A DNA stretch of 64,000 nt from Plazaster borealis (GCA_021014325.1 CM037469.1:12342663-12406662); one strand, 5' to 3'; positions 22,811 through 35,408 are shown, counted from the stretch's first letter. Notes: a model not told the origin generated them from the sequence alone. Numbers and translations are program-made.

Positions 22811-22922
22811 AGTTTGTGTGATGTTTTCATTTATAAGGAGGATGCTTTGCCGACTAGAGATTCAGTAGGCCTACTGATCAATATGTTGAGGCAAGGAAGG
22901 GGAGAAAATGACAATAACTTAC

Positions 22923-23150
22923 CGTGCACAAAAGTTTGACTCTCGAGCGGTCTCCAATAAGACTAAAGTCAGATAGTAGATACTATCACTAAACTTTCAC
23001 TCAGTTTCACTAGTTTCGGTCTACCATAGGCCTACTCCCGATCCACATTGCCTCTGGTTTGATCACAGTTGACAGTTTCAGTACGTTAGTACATGAATAA
23101 ACCACAACCCTCCATATCGTCGTTTAATCCCCATTATTAGCGTCACAAAA
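22923..23150 (-). other. Possible 5' non-coding exon of the minus-strand gene
   Basis: The minus strand reads TTTTGTGCACG|GTAAGTTATTG, a perfect donor hexamer, with no long frame upstream. It is a candidate untranslated first exon for the ATG exon at 20155. The upstream limit is arbitrary. Confidence 0.3.
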
Positions 23151-23504
23151 TAATGATTAGTGTTTACAATCAAATATCCAAAGTTCAAGTGTGCATGAGA
23201 ACTTTCGTCAATACAATTTTTGAGAGTGGCGGGCTAACGAAGCATTGAAAACCTCACAGTTTGCCAGGAAAAACACCTGTCGTCATCACAGCAGTGTAAA
23301 CTGGCTGTGTCAAGGGCGCCCCCATTTGACTAAAAGTAGTTTATCACTCAGTAAGTTCCCAGGAGTTAGGCCTACCGGTTGTAGTTCAAGTTTGAAAATG
23401 GTAATACGGAAGCAATTAATTGCCTTCTGTTCACTGAGTTACCGAGTTAATTTATCTCAACACAGATTTTTGTTTATTCGTGGAAACATAGAATTCAACA
23501 ATAA

Positions 23505-23660
23505 GTTATCTTAGAAACTCAGAAATCAATGAAAAGGTATCTCGAAACTTCTCGGAATTCAAAGATAGAGCATCTTAGAAAATTCGGAGTTCAAAGAAAA
23601 TGTATCCTAGAAACTCGGAATTCAACGATAGAGCATCTTTGAAACTATGAATTCAATGAT
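23505..23660 (+). repeat. Degenerate ~35-bp tandem repeat
   Basis: About four imperfect copies of a unit containing 'cttagaaactcggaattcaa' and 'gatagagcatc'. Confidence 0.65.
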
Positions 23661-24936
23661 AAGCTCGGAATCTCGGATTTCTAAGCAGCGTAGCCATAAT
23701 TATGGCCTTTTCAGTGCGGGGGACGTGGCTTTTCAGTGTGGGGTACGTGGGGAGGATGGGAGGGGGTGGGAGGGGGCAGGTAGGTTGGGGTGCAGGGGTT
23801 GCATCCCTTGTAGATGTGTCAACCCCATCAGTCTTTATCCCAACACTCGAAGGTTCCAATATTTACCTCCGCACCATCCAAGAATTATAGTAAAATGTTT
23901 TCTGTGCATTTCCCAATAATTTTTACATCTAAGTGAGTTACATACAAACAAGTTTTTGCAATCATTATGAATACTAGATTTTGATAAATAAACACCTGTC
24001 AAAATATGGTTCAGGTTTATATGATTTGTATACTGTTAATGCAGATGCATTGTATACTGGCCCGGTACTGGGCAGTAAATTGCCATTACTTAGGATGTAC
24101 CCCAGTACCAAACTACGCTGTAACTGGGGTGGCCTAGTACGGTCATGTTTGCAGGGCAGTCTTTTAGATAAGACAGCTACAGGGCAGCTTTATGGATGGA
24201 TAAATTGTTGCAGCAGGTATAGAATCCTGAACGAATATCTCCGGTTGGAATCATTCCCATGTTAATAGAGTCCCCTGATTCGACACCAATCGTCTCTTGT
24301 CTGGTGTATTATGCTTATTGAATATCCCGATAACCTATGGCCAGGAGAACTTGAGCCTGCACCAAACCGCTCAGCCACACGTAACGCCAACAGCATCGTT
24401 TGAACGCTACATACAAAAGTGTGGACCTGACAATTGGTCCACATAATGAAGGGACTTGAGACACTTTGTGGACTTGACATTTTGCCGTTTTTGAAAATGT
24501 TTCCAAATACTAAGGGCACGTGATGATCCGAACCATTTTTTTCCCTTCGGATAAACCACGTGATCTTTGGAGTTAATTTTACTTCCAGCCGTATCTTAAA
24601 AGTTAATTACTGCACCAAATTCATTTTTACAATTAGTCATGAATATTTGACAAAGGACATTATGTATTCAGATTATGGATACAATTAGTAATAAATAAAT
24701 GTGAAATTAATACGAACGTAAGATTTTAAATGAAACGGAAGCGTGTCCCAGCGTGTGCACAGCGTGGGGGCTAGCGAGACGTAAACCCCTTGACAGTATC
24801 CCGTGTAGCCGTGCTAACAGCTGTTGCTAATGGGCCTGAGCGAGCATGAACACAGCCAAGAAAATAGCTATAGCTGGGAGCTTCTGAACAGAGGTGTGGA
24901 AGCCAGACCGCCGAGTATCTTTTGTCATTCAGGGTC
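23661..24936. other. Non-coding stretch
   Basis: A G-rich patch lies at 23740-23800. The 23880-23960 part ('tgtgcatttcccaataattttt') is a dispersed repeat seen again near 40980, 41180 and 58360. No gene was seen. Confidence 0.4.
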
Positions 24937-25302
24937 TTTTAAAGGCACTGAACACGTTTGGTAGTTGTCAAAGACCAGTGTTCTCACTTGGTGTACCCCA
25001 ACATGCATAAAAATAAGCCTGTGAAAATTTGGGCCCAATTGGTCATCGAAGTTGCAAGAAAATGATGAAAGAAAAAACACCCTTGTTGTACAAATTGGTG
25101 TGCTTTCAGCAGGAATAAAAGGCTTCAGGCCTGAAGTCTTTTATTATTTTAGTGAGAGATTACCTCTTTCTCAAAAACTACATAACTTCAGAGGGAGTCG
25201 TTTCTCACAATACTATCAACAGCTCTCCGTTGCTCGTTACCAAGTAAGTTTCTATGCTGATATATATTTTAAGTAATTACCAAACGTGTACAGGCCTTTA
25301 AT
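24937..25302 (+). mobile_element. MITE family A, copy 3
   Basis: Complete copy. The left terminus is aaaggcactgaacacgtttg and the right terminus 'taattaccaaacgtgtacag' plus 'gccttt'. The 'tttaa' word at both outer edges could be a target-site duplication. Confidence 0.88.
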
Positions 25303-26469
25303 AGCCGGTACACTACACCTCAGAATCGCAACGTTTCAATGCCCCTCATTTTAACGGAATTTTGATCATTAAGATTTAGATTGTCAATACCTAGGAATAC
25401 CACTGTTGTGGCAATGACAGTGTAATTGTAATTGTGTTGAAACAATTTTGTGACAAACAAAGCCAAATACGCAGCCCCGAAAGGGACAGGTGAAAAGGAA
25501 AATTGAAAAGGTTAAACAAGAAAAAAACATGTATATATTTCATTTCCCTCGAAATAGTTTTTCTTCCCCTCGAAATAGTATTTGTTCCCTCAAAATATTA
25601 TTTTGTTCCCTTGAAATATCCCTCGAAATAATATTTCGAGGGAACGAAAGGTCAGTAAGAATTCAGAAATCAGGAAGCTACAAATCTTGTTATTCTTGTC
25701 GTAAAACAAAAAAATGTGTTTGTAAAAAAAACATTAAGTAGGAAGATTTTAATGATACAAACCAGAAGCAAATATTAAAATAACTGTGATATTTATGGGT
25801 TAAACAACAACATCGAGTATAAATTCGGGCGCTTTTCTGCATTTCATTTATTATTCTTCATGAACATATCGATAAATTATTGACATCGACTAATCACAGA
25901 AAACATACATTACATGTAAATAATTTTAATCATGTTTCGTGTGTTCAGATATTATTTATTTTGGGAGGGTTGAAGAAAGACAACTTTACTCGTGCAATTT
26001 TGCTTTGTTCAATCCCAAATTATTTAAAACTTTACCCAGTCAGTTTCCCTTGTGAGTTTATCACAAGATAATATTGACTTCTTTTATGTTATTCTTCAAA
26101 AAACAGGTGTTGAAGAGATTTTGAATCCCCAAATTAATTGTTCGAAATGAATTCGTATCCTTTCCTAATTGTTTTGTATTGAACAACATTTGTTTGATTA
26201 AAAGTCTTGCAATGAGTAATGTGCAATTAGTAAACGCACCGACAGTATAAGACTAAAATAATTAATTTTCCAGAGAAATTGTAAGACATCAGTCATTTCA
26301 TTAACAGCAATCCGCTCCAACGAATACTGGTCTGTCACATTTTGAAACTAATTCGAATTAATTATTGGAAAGTGTGTCATTGTGTTGACCGGATATGCTA
26401 TCGTAGGTCGGGAGTTCTTTGGGAGGGGAAAGGTGGTAGGAGGCGGAGATGAACTGGGCCCAACTTCAC
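25303..26469. other. Non-coding, with a ccctcgaaata repeat cluster
   Basis: At 25545-25650 the word ccctcgaaata (and its complement tatttcgaggg) recurs about six times at ~20-30-bp spacing. The same words occur near 33860-33950 and 47690-47745. The remainder shows no gene. Confidence 0.55.
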
Positions 26470-26985
26470 AAAGCTTCTTTTTAAAATAATTTTGGGTTGA
26501 AAACAAAAATTACCATAGGGTAGGACTTGAACCTGCGACCTATACAGAAACGTGCAGGCGCTCTACCAACAAAGCTATCTAGCCCTAACAATGGCAGTCT
26601 CCCTATGTTGTCAATATCTTTGTTCGGGGAGCCAGTCAGAAGCCATTCAATAAGAAACTGCCATGTAGCCAGGGATCGACACACCCAGTTTTTACGATAC
26701 ATTTTGCCAATTCCCAGGTTGTATCGTAACATTTGCAAAAGAAGCGGCAGGTTGTACCGTAAACTTGAGTGTGTTCTCTGGCTTTACGGTAGTTACAGGT
26801 TGAATTGCTTCTGACAGGCAGCCCGAAATAAGGATTGAACAAATAGGGAGACCGTTAACATTAGGGCTAGATAGCTCCGTTATAGAGCGCCGGTGCGCCG
26901 CTCCCGATGGTCGCAGGTTCAAGTCCCGCTTTAGTAAAAAACAAAATTCAACCTAAAATCATTTAAAATCTAGTGAATTTTCCCT
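26470..26985. mobile_element. Foldback element whose arms carry tRNA-like sequences
   Basis: Arms of roughly 150 bp (left 26470-26660, right about 26800-26985) are inverted copies. The right arm reads gggctagatagctccgttat, then 'agagcgccg' and 'gtcgcaggttcaagtccc', resembling a tRNA A-box/D-arm and B-box (GGTTCAAGTCC). The left arm has the same in reverse (minus strand 26597-26522). The outer ends share 'aaaattcaacctaaaat'. Neither tRNA copy folds as a clean gene. Confidence 0.7.
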
Positions 26986-28210
26986 TGTGGTTTATTACAT
27001 TTTTTTTTAATGCAAGCAAATTTATGGGTAACTTTATACTTTTTAAATTTTTTTAAAATTTTATACAACATCCAACAGCGCAAGCGCCAATTACAGGACG
27101 GATAAAAATATATATATAAAACAGTATAAAAACAGAAAAGCGACTGAGCGACCGGTGGGATTCGGTCAGATACCAGCACGTGGCAAGTAGTACTTTCCTC
27201 CATGGTTGTAAACACTGCCCTTTCTTATCTGTTGAGGAAGATTTCTCCGTGCCGTGAAAACTGCATTGATTAAAACCTATAAGAATGTCATATTTTTTCC
27301 ACAGATATTTACGGACAGAGTGACATTCCAAGGCATTTCATGGTAGGCAAGATACTACATTGTCAAATGACAAATGTCACATTGTTGTATCATAATTCCA
27401 ACATATGGTCACCGGTCGGAAGAAGCTCCTAGCTTAGGAGTAAAAACGTAACTAAAATAATATGTAAGTAACATCTACGTTATTGTTGGATTCGAAAAAA
27501 CGAACTTACTTCTTAATCCATGATTATCAACAATCCAGATGAACTTATTTAATGATAATATTAAAGTACATACAAATAGACATCAGCTCAACAAATGTTG
27601 TACTGTACGGTGCAATCTCAATAATGTCTTGAGTAACATGGGGGGAGGGGGGTATACATCTCATGGCATTTCGGTCTGACGCCATCTTGGATTTGAAGGT
27701 CAGTTCCGCAAAGATGCATGAAAATATTGTGTGTCAACATTAGGCATCTATGATTTAAACAAAGTGATGGTCTTTTCACGCTTCTAAGATTTTTCCCATA
27801 GCTGAGCCCATTTGTAAAACATCTTAATGGAATTTGGCCCTGGGCCATGATTAATGTTACAGAGCTACTTAGGCAACCTTTTTAAATTCGCTCCATGTTC
27901 CCCTGCTGAAGCCTAGTCGGAAGCAACAACGTATCCAACAAAATTACTGAGATTGAAGTGTCTCTTTTAATCAAGGCCGCCTGCTAATCAATTAAATCAT
28001 TTTTTTTTACCCGTTCATTCCATTAACAAATTCCTGTCGTCCTTCATATTATTTACCATACTGTATGAATTACTTACAAACCCGCAGTATAGAAATTTTT
28101 GTTGTTGCTTTGTTTCGTTAATTTGAAGGAAGGTTGTTATTGTTGAATCACAATAAAAACCTTTTGTCTGGAATTGATTTCAGGTATAATACAAACAACA
28201 AATGAAGGGC
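26986..28210. other. Non-coding stretch
   Basis: No coding exon, RNA gene or clear repeat was recognised. Confidence 0.4.
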
Positions 28211-28608
28211 ATTAAAGGGTCTGTACACATTTGTTATGACTCTGAAATTTAATGGCAATACAAACTTACTTGTAAGTAGCATAGCAACTTGGGATAGTAT
28301 AATGCATTTTGAAAAACTTTTCACTCTGGAATTACTGCGGTTATGGAAAAAGATATCACTTTTTATCCGCCAAAAATTGAATCTGAGAAGAGTTACTGAC
28401 AGTAATGTTTCTCAGATTGAGTATTCCAATTGCAGATTATTCTTCCTGCGTGGACACAACCGCTCCAGATTTGTTGCAATATCTCAAAAAGGCTACAACC
28501 TGTTTTGAATGAAATTTTCACAGGTTAGTTTTATGGTATAATCTACAACAATGTAGGATTGAAACAAACAATATGCTCCAATTACCAAACGTGTAAAATC
28601 CCTATAAT
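28211..28608 (-). mobile_element. MITE family B, copy 2
   Basis: Inverted relative to the copy at 19561. Contains 'gactctgaaatttaatggca', 'ctgcggttatggaaaaaga', 'attccaattgcagattattc' and the right terminus 'ccaattaccaaacgtgtaaa'. Confidence 0.85.
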
Positions 28609-28795
28609 TGTTTCATGGGAAATGTATAAAATGGGCCGCGTTACTTAAAATCTTCGGCGTTAGGGCCTAATTACGTTTTGTTTGCGTCAGTAGATCGGAT
28701 TTCATTGTTAGCCCTCGAGTTGCTTCAAAACGGGGGCCTTAAAACATGTTGAACTGCATTTTTTCATTTGTTGTTATTGTTCAAATTTACAGCTT

Positions 28796-28880
28796 AAAGG
28801 GATTGCATACGTTTGGTAATTGGAACCCACTGTTTGTTTCAAATCTTATATAGTTGTATATATATGCCATAACAAAGTTA
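28796..28880 (+). mobile_element. MITE family B fragment interrupted by a minisatellite
   Basis: The left terminus and first ~80 bp ('ttgcatacgtttggtaattg', 'tatatagttgtatatata') are present; then the sequence switches to a tandem array and the rest is missing. Confidence 0.75.
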
Positions 28881-29030
28881 TCCCCTCATCTTTTCGGCTG
28901 GGTTTGAGGAACAAGGGATACAAAATCTATCCCCTTTCTTTTCGGCTGGGTTTTAGCAACAAGGGGTAACAAAAATCCATCCCCTCCTTTTTTCGGCTGG
29001 GTTTGAGGAACAAGGGATATCCCCTTACTT
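28879..29030 (+). repeat. Minisatellite, ~55-bp unit, three copies
   Basis: The unit contains 'tcttttcggctgggtttgag' and 'gaacaagggatac'; copies differ by small indels. The array directly replaces the interior of a truncated family-B MITE. Confidence 0.75.
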
Positions 29031-30149
29031 AAATGATTACCACTCGATCCACAAATAGACCCTATTTGGTCAGCTTTTCCCAACAATGCAGCATACATTG
29101 TCAATAAACGGTGTGCGTATACATTTCTCTCCGAAATTATGATGCAATACTAGTTTGGAGTACAAAATGTGTCAAATTGTTTTGCTAACAAAAATATATA
29201 AATCAAAAGACTGTTAAAAATATTGTTTTAAGTGCACCACTGTCTTACTTTTTTCCTCCAGCAATATGTTATGAAAAGGAACATTTTAACATTGTGGTAT
29301 TTTGTCAAAATAAAGCTTTTGTCGTTAATATATACATTTTTATGAGTGGAATGTGAATAAACAATTAACTAAGGTTACAAAATTGTTTTTTTATTTTAAT
29401 TACAAATTTAAAAATAGGCCCCCGTTTACATGGCGCTGTTCGTGACGTCAATCGAGGCGCGGGATATTTGAAGAGAAAATGTGTAGTCTGGCCCTGTACA
29501 TTACGTCTGGGTACCTGATCAGTATGACGCGTTTTCGTATTCGGACGTCACCCAATGCAATCCTAGGACACGAGACGCCGGTTTATACGAGGTTTTTCAC
29601 CGGTCCCGAACTGTCCCATGCGCGTTTTTATGTCTTAAAAACGGAAGATACGAGCACGGTCTTAACGAGAACACAGATAATACGAGGTATTTTAGCGGCC
29701 CCGTGATGACAAATCGGATCGGCGTGCCGCGGCGCGGCATACAGCTCAAGTCGATCCGAACACCAGAAACATGTTCGCTGCATAGCGCTGAAAACGACGT
29801 CGGACCGGACCACTTTGCCCTCGTTATAGCCTGACTTTCGATGCCCGTAACTGCCTATATTTGGGATCTGCAGGAAACAAATGCTAGCTGACCCCATCTT
29901 TAGTCGTTTTGCTGCATCCAGCAGCAATACACCTGGTCGGCATTGCCGGAAAAATGCAAGAAAAACTAGACTTGTGAAGTGTACTTTTGTTAGCGGAAAA
30001 GCGACGGGGAGAAGAAGAAGAATAAGTATTAAGAAAAAAGAAAACAAAATTAAATGTAAAAGTTCATCTTTCGGTTTGAACCGGAAGTCCAGTTCAAATG
30101 GGGCTACACTCTGTGTAGCGCTTGTGAAGTTGTAAAAACTCAATACCCA

Positions 30150-30720
30150 AGGATTTTATAACTGAACAAAGTTTAAAAATCGGTTGTGTAGCTCTTGAGA
30201 TATGGTGTCACTTCCGGTTGACCCGGAAGTAAAGGTCAACATGGGGTCACGGTACCCAAGGCTAATCTCCAATGCCCAAGGAGTCTATAACTGAAAATAG
30301 TTTGAAAATCGGTTGAGTAGTTCTTGAGATATGGTGTCACTTCCGGTTGACCCGGAAGTAAAGGTCAACATGGGGTCACGATTACCCAAGTTTAATCTCC
30401 AATGCCCAAGGAGTCTATATATGAAAACAGTTTGAAAATCGGCTGAGTAGTTCTTGAGATATGGTGTCACTTCCGGTTGCCCCGGAAGTAAAGGTCTACT
30501 TGGGGTCACGGTTACCCAAAGCTAATCTCCAATGCCCAAGGAGTCTATAACTGAAAACAGTTTGAAAATCGGTGTGTAGTTCTTGAGATATGGTCCCTCT
30601 TCCGGTTGACCCGGAAGTAAAGGTCAACATGGGGTCACGGTTACCCAAGGCTTATCTCCAATGCCCCAGGATTTTATAACTGAAAAAAGTTTGAAAGTCG
30701 GTTGAGAAGTTCTTGAATTA
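30150..30720 (+). repeat. ~130-bp tandem repeat, four copies (block 1)
   Basis: Each unit has 'gttcttgagatatggtgtca', then inverted arms acttccgg and ccggaagt five bases apart, 'aaggtcaacatggggtcacg' and 'cccaaggagtctata'. The arms recur at about 30210, 30339, 30469 and 30600 (the last with one mismatch). Confidence 0.9.
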
Positions 30721-32279
30721 TGAATTTTTCAAAAATCTGACATTTGATTGTTAGTGAGGTTTGCACGGACGGCTGTTTTAGAGACTAACAAAGCGTAATG
30801 TCAAAATCAGGTTGCACGAACCTTGAAAAGAGACTAGACTACAAGCATGTTTGAAGGACTTTGAACCTTGCGGTTGCTTCAACGGAACAAGCAGCCGCTC
30901 ACCGTCTAACTGGTTTAGATCGCGTATTGTGTGTGTTTTCAATGCAGTTTATTCCCGCGGTTTGACAGCGGGTCAATGTATACCCGATTTCAACCATAAG
31001 TGAAGGTCAAAAAGGTAACATCTCTGTGGAAAATTTGAGAAGGTTTAAAAATCTATAACACGATGTAAAAATTGTGAATAATGTGTGTGTAAAAAGTACG
31101 AGTATTCCTTAAAGTTTGAATTGTGAAGTTTTCAACTTCCGGTTTGAACAGGAAGACAAGGTCAAACGGTATAAGACTCTGTGTAGTATTTGCTACATTT
31201 GTCAGACCTCTCCGATGATGTATAGATTGTTATAATAGCTTATGTGCTTCTTGAGTTAAGAATTTTTAAATGATTAAACTTCGATTTACTGTACTTCAAC
31301 ACTTGATGACGTCATCATGACGTCACAACTACTTGATTGAGGTTTTATCAAGTTCCTTACATGGTGTAAATTTGAAGTTGATCTGATAAACAGAAGTTAA
31401 TGTTTTTGCCGGGAAAGTGTTTTTTTGAAGAATTACACCAAGGCAAACTTTGACCTTTCGTTACGACCAGAAGTAAAGGTCATGTGAATTTGGCCTTGAC
31501 TTTTTAAATGTTGCCCGTGTCTTGATCTATCATATGCCCAAATATAAATACTGTAGCTGTAATATTCGGGGACATACAGGCATTCGCATATGATCACTTT
31601 TTTACCTTAAATACCTTGTAATTTGACACCTGATGACGTCATCATGACGTAACTAAAGCGGTTTCATCTCCTAATTTATATCTAACTATATGTGAAGTTT
31701 CAAGTTCATATGAGCTTGGAAAGGGTGCTTTTGTTAGCGGACAAGGGACGCTGAGAAGAAGAAGAAGAAGAAGTATTAAGAAAAACTAGGCTTAACTTTT
31801 TGTTGTAACAAAAAGAAGGTGTTCGGTAGACTTGTCCAATTAGCGAAAACTCGTGGGGAAATGAAGAAAAAGAAGTATTAAAAAACGGCAGTGAAGGTCA
31901 CAGGGATCACACTTTGTGTAAGATTTTAAAAATACTCCAGGGTCCTTCACACGGTCCAAAGATCTTGTGTTTAGCAATTATGGTTCTCCAGATATGATTT
32001 TTTGAAATATTAAACATTGATTTAATGTTATAACATCATCGATGACGTCACCATCCCGAAAACTTATATGTGAAGTTTGTAGAGTTTCAAGTTTATATGT
32101 GCTTGGGAAGTGTGCTTTTGTTAGCGGAAAAGCGACGGGGAGAAGAAGAAGAAGTATTAAGAAAAAAAGAAAACTAAATTAAATGTAAAAGTTCATCTTT
32201 CGGTTTGAACCGGAAGTCCAGTTCAAATGGGGCCACACTCTGTGTAGCGCTTGTGAAGTTGTAAAAACTCAATACCCAA

Positions 32280-32720
32280 GGATTTTATAACTGAACAAAG
32301 TTTGAAAATCGGTTGTGTAGTTCTTGAGATATGGTGTCACTTCCGGTTGACCCGGAAGTAAAGGTCAACATGGGGTCACGGTTACCCAAGGCTAATCTCC
32401 AACGCCAAGGAGTCTATACCTGAAAACAATTTTGAAAATCGGTTGAGTAGTTCTTGAGATATGGTGTCACTTCCGTTTGACCCGGAAGTAAAGGTCAACA
32501 TGGGGTCACGGTTACCCAAGGCTAATCTCCAGTGCCCAAGGAGTCTATACCTGAAAACAGTTTGAAAATCGGTTGTGTAGTTCTTGAGATATGGTATCAC
32601 TTCCGGTTGACCCGGAAGTAAAGGTCAACATGGGGTCACGGTTACCCAAGGCAAATTTCCAACGCCAAGGAGTCTATACCTGCCCAAGGATTTTATAACT
32701 GAAAAAAGTTTGAAAATCGG
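32280..32720 (+). repeat. ~130-bp tandem repeat, three copies (block 2)
   Basis: Same unit as at 30150-30720, with the inverted acttccgg/ccggaagt arms at about 32339, 32469 and 32599. The middle copy has one changed base. Confidence 0.9.
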
Positions 32721-33250
32721 TTTTAGATTGTTATAATAGCTTATGTACTTCTTGAGTTATGAATTTTTAAATGACTAAACTTCGATTTACTGTATTTCAA
32801 CACTTGATGACGTCATCATGACGTCACAACTAATGTTAATGTTTTTGCCGGGAAAGTGTTTTTTGAAGAATGACACCAAGGCAAACTTTGACCTTTCGTT
32901 GCGACCAGAAGTAAAGGTCATGTGAATTTGGCCTTAACTATTCAAATGTTGCCCGTGTCTTGATCTATCCTACGCCCAAATATAAATACTGTAGCTGTAA
33001 TATTCGGGGACATACAGGCATTCGCATATGGTCACTTTTTTACCTTAAATGGCTTGTAATTTGACACCTGATAACGTCATCATGACGAAACTAAAAATGG
33101 TTTCATCTACTAATGAATATCTAACTATGTGTGAAGTTTCAAGTTTATGTGAGCTTCGAAAGTGTGTCTTTGTTAGCGGTCAATCGCCGGCGAGAAGAAG
33201 AAGGAGTGAAATTTAAAAAAATAAAAATAACAAAAACGAACAAAAACAAG

Positions 33251-33338
33251 AGGTGTTCCGGGCTGTGTGCCCGAACTCCTAAAAAAAAAAAACCCGAACA
33301 AAAACAAGAGGTGTTCCGGGCTGTATGCCCGAACACCT
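33251..33338 (+). repeat. Tandem pair of hairpins, aggtgttc...gaacacct type
   Basis: Two units 58 bp apart (33251-33280 and 33309-33338). Each has a 12-base inverted repeat around a 4-6-base loop with one bulged C; the inner stem is cgggc/gcccg. Separated by A-rich linkers. Confidence 0.85.
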
Positions 33339-33675
33339 AAAAATCCCTTTTTGGATAACCAAACGAAACGTACAAGCTCACTACTTGCACGTGTGTATAC
33401 AACGTAAATGCAGGCAAGTTCGAGGGGGTCGATGTTCGATCGCGGCGAAGTCTGCCTCGATTGACGTCACAAAAAGGGATGAGCGGAGTCACCACCAAAC
33501 AACTTTATCTATTTTTGAAAGGTTTGTATCTAGTATTCATTTTCTACAACTATTTTTAACTGGTTCATCTTTTTAGCTAACTGTGTATTTTGGCTGGTCA
33601 AGACATAATTGTTTGTAAAATTGTTTAATAATCATTGTTTTTAATTTGCAACTGTTTGCGCTTTATAAATCACTC

Positions 33676-33676
<1 letters not shown>

Positions 33677-33711
<35 letters not shown>
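33677..33711 (+). repeat. (TTA)n microsatellite
   Basis: About eleven uninterrupted TTA/ATT units. Confidence 0.95.
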
Positions 33712-33984
33712 TTTGTTTTAACATATTGTGACAAACAATTACTCAAAATATTCCTTTATTGTTAATAAACATATACTCCTATGTCTAAAAAAACTAAAAA
33801 ACTATTTCCAGGTGACTTTTAAAACAAAGTGAACAATTAAAAATTGTAATTGAAAATAAACCCGTTCCCTCGTACGAAATAATATTTCTGGGGACGAAAT
33901 AACATTTCGAGGGAACAAAATGAGATTTCGAGGAAACGAAATAATTTTAATATTTTGTTTACTTTTACGTCTTTTTGTATTATA

Positions 33985-34512
33985 TCTGTCCCTTTAGGGG
34001 CTGAGTAGTTTCCTTCTAAAATAATGAACATAAAACCCCACTCCGCATCCAGATTTTTGTTTTGTCTTGTATTTGTTGCAAAGCTTGGCAATCAAACCTA
34101 ATTATTGAATATCATTTTGAATAATTACGTCACATTGCTCCCGAGAGTCTCTGTACTGATATTTTCATTGTGACCCAAACCCCATCAGTCTGGCTCACGA
34201 GATTGTTCTCACAAAGAGGCGCCCCTACCCTTTATTTCCATCCTTGCTGTAACCTTGACTGTGTGTATAGTTAGAGACCAGCTTACACAAGTAATTCCAC
34301 AAAATGATAATCTCGCCCGCTATAGTCTCAAAGTTCATTGTTAAATTTAACAATAAACTCTTCTTATAAAAAAATATAAAATAATATATATATTTTTGCA
34401 GATTTGATTGGCAAGCTTTGCAACAAATACAAGACGAAACAAAAATCTGGATGCGGATAGGGTTTTATGTTCATTATTTTAGAAGAAAACTACTGAGCCC
34501 CTGAAGGGACAG
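33985..34512. mobile_element. Foldback element, ~110-bp arms
   Basis: The left arm (33985-34098, from 'gtccctttaggggctgagta') is the reverse complement of the right arm (34406-34512, to 'actgagcccctgaagggac'), with a ~300-bp centre lacking coding capacity. A related 'ccccgaaagggacagg' end occurs alone at 25475. Confidence 0.8.
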
Positions 34513-35400
34513 GTATACCTCCATGTTTAAAACTCATTCATGTGCCGACAGGTCGCTAGGCGACCGGTTTAAATCCTTTAGAAAAATAGTTGTAAGACGA
34601 AAAATAAAGATAGCACGGCCACACAGTTTTCAGAATGGGCCAAAAGAGGACTCTTGAGGATGCTATTGTGACCTGTTTTGGGGGGTTTCGCCATTTGCAA
34701 AAAGACTAAATGTGTCCATAAATTTATGATCAATTTATCACTAAAATAAATGGTGCATGAAAGTATCATCATCAGTATGCAAATATGATTGTGGTTTAAG
34801 ACCTTACTTTTGAAACATTTTTTTCAAAAAAAGAAACCAACCTGAAAATAAACAAGCGTTAATTTGAGCATAGAGCAAGGCAATGTCTCGCTATTTCAAG
34901 TACGTAGAGAAAGGGCGTGATAGTTTCTAACAATTAGTGTTAGCCTCAGTGACTGGAAAATAACAGTCACGTGATTTTGTTGGAGTCATCAGTTTTCTAT
35001 GGTGATGAGCAGTTGCGAAGAATATTGCTCGGTAAGTCGGTTGATCATACCAGGCAGTGGCAATGTCACTGTTTGCATCCAATCAGTCACAAGGTCTTAT
35101 ACTCTCGAAGATTTTAGGACGACTCGTCACTGACTCGGTACGTCATCCCCACACACAGTTCACATCAGCCGGTGATCAGGCAGTTATGTGAACCGGGCCG
35201 TCTGTATAAGATCTCATCCCTGCTGATTTTGGCATTATTTTATAGATTCAATTTTAAGTTTAAGCCTGTACCGTTTACGCAGTATCGATCATCAGCTTTG
35301 TTTCTGAATGGTTAACAGTGAAACTGTGGAGTGTCAACTCAGTGATGAAACAAATGTCCGGCTTCTCATATCATCAGTTATAAACTTATTCACTTTTCCG
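34513..35400. other. Non-coding sequence upstream of the GPCR gene
   Basis: No exon was recognised. The 34900-35400 part is likely promoter-proximal and shows no transposon family. Confidence 0.45.
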
Positions 35401-35408
35401 TAGGTGGC

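Larger units (their letters stand above)
29447..33471. mobile_element. ~4-kb repeat block bounded by a 17-bp inverted repeat
   Basis: The word gtgacgtcaatcgaggc at 29447 recurs inverted (gcctcgattgacgtcac) ending about 33471. Inside is a large duplication: 29983-30250 is repeated at 32117-32390, 31233-31335 at 32731-32840, and 31399-31775 at 32846-33200. Segments end in 'ttgttagcggacaag' plus (GAA)n, a tail-like motif. No transposase or long ORF was found; a 171-codon minus ORF (29628-30143) has no recognisable domain. That the two 17-bp words are the ends of one mobile element is inference. Confidence 0.5.

Noticed and set aside
29628..30143. 171-codon minus-strand ORF as a gene
   Set aside because: No recognisable domain; its hydrophobic part comes from a (GAA)n tract read in antisense and the interval is repeat sequence.
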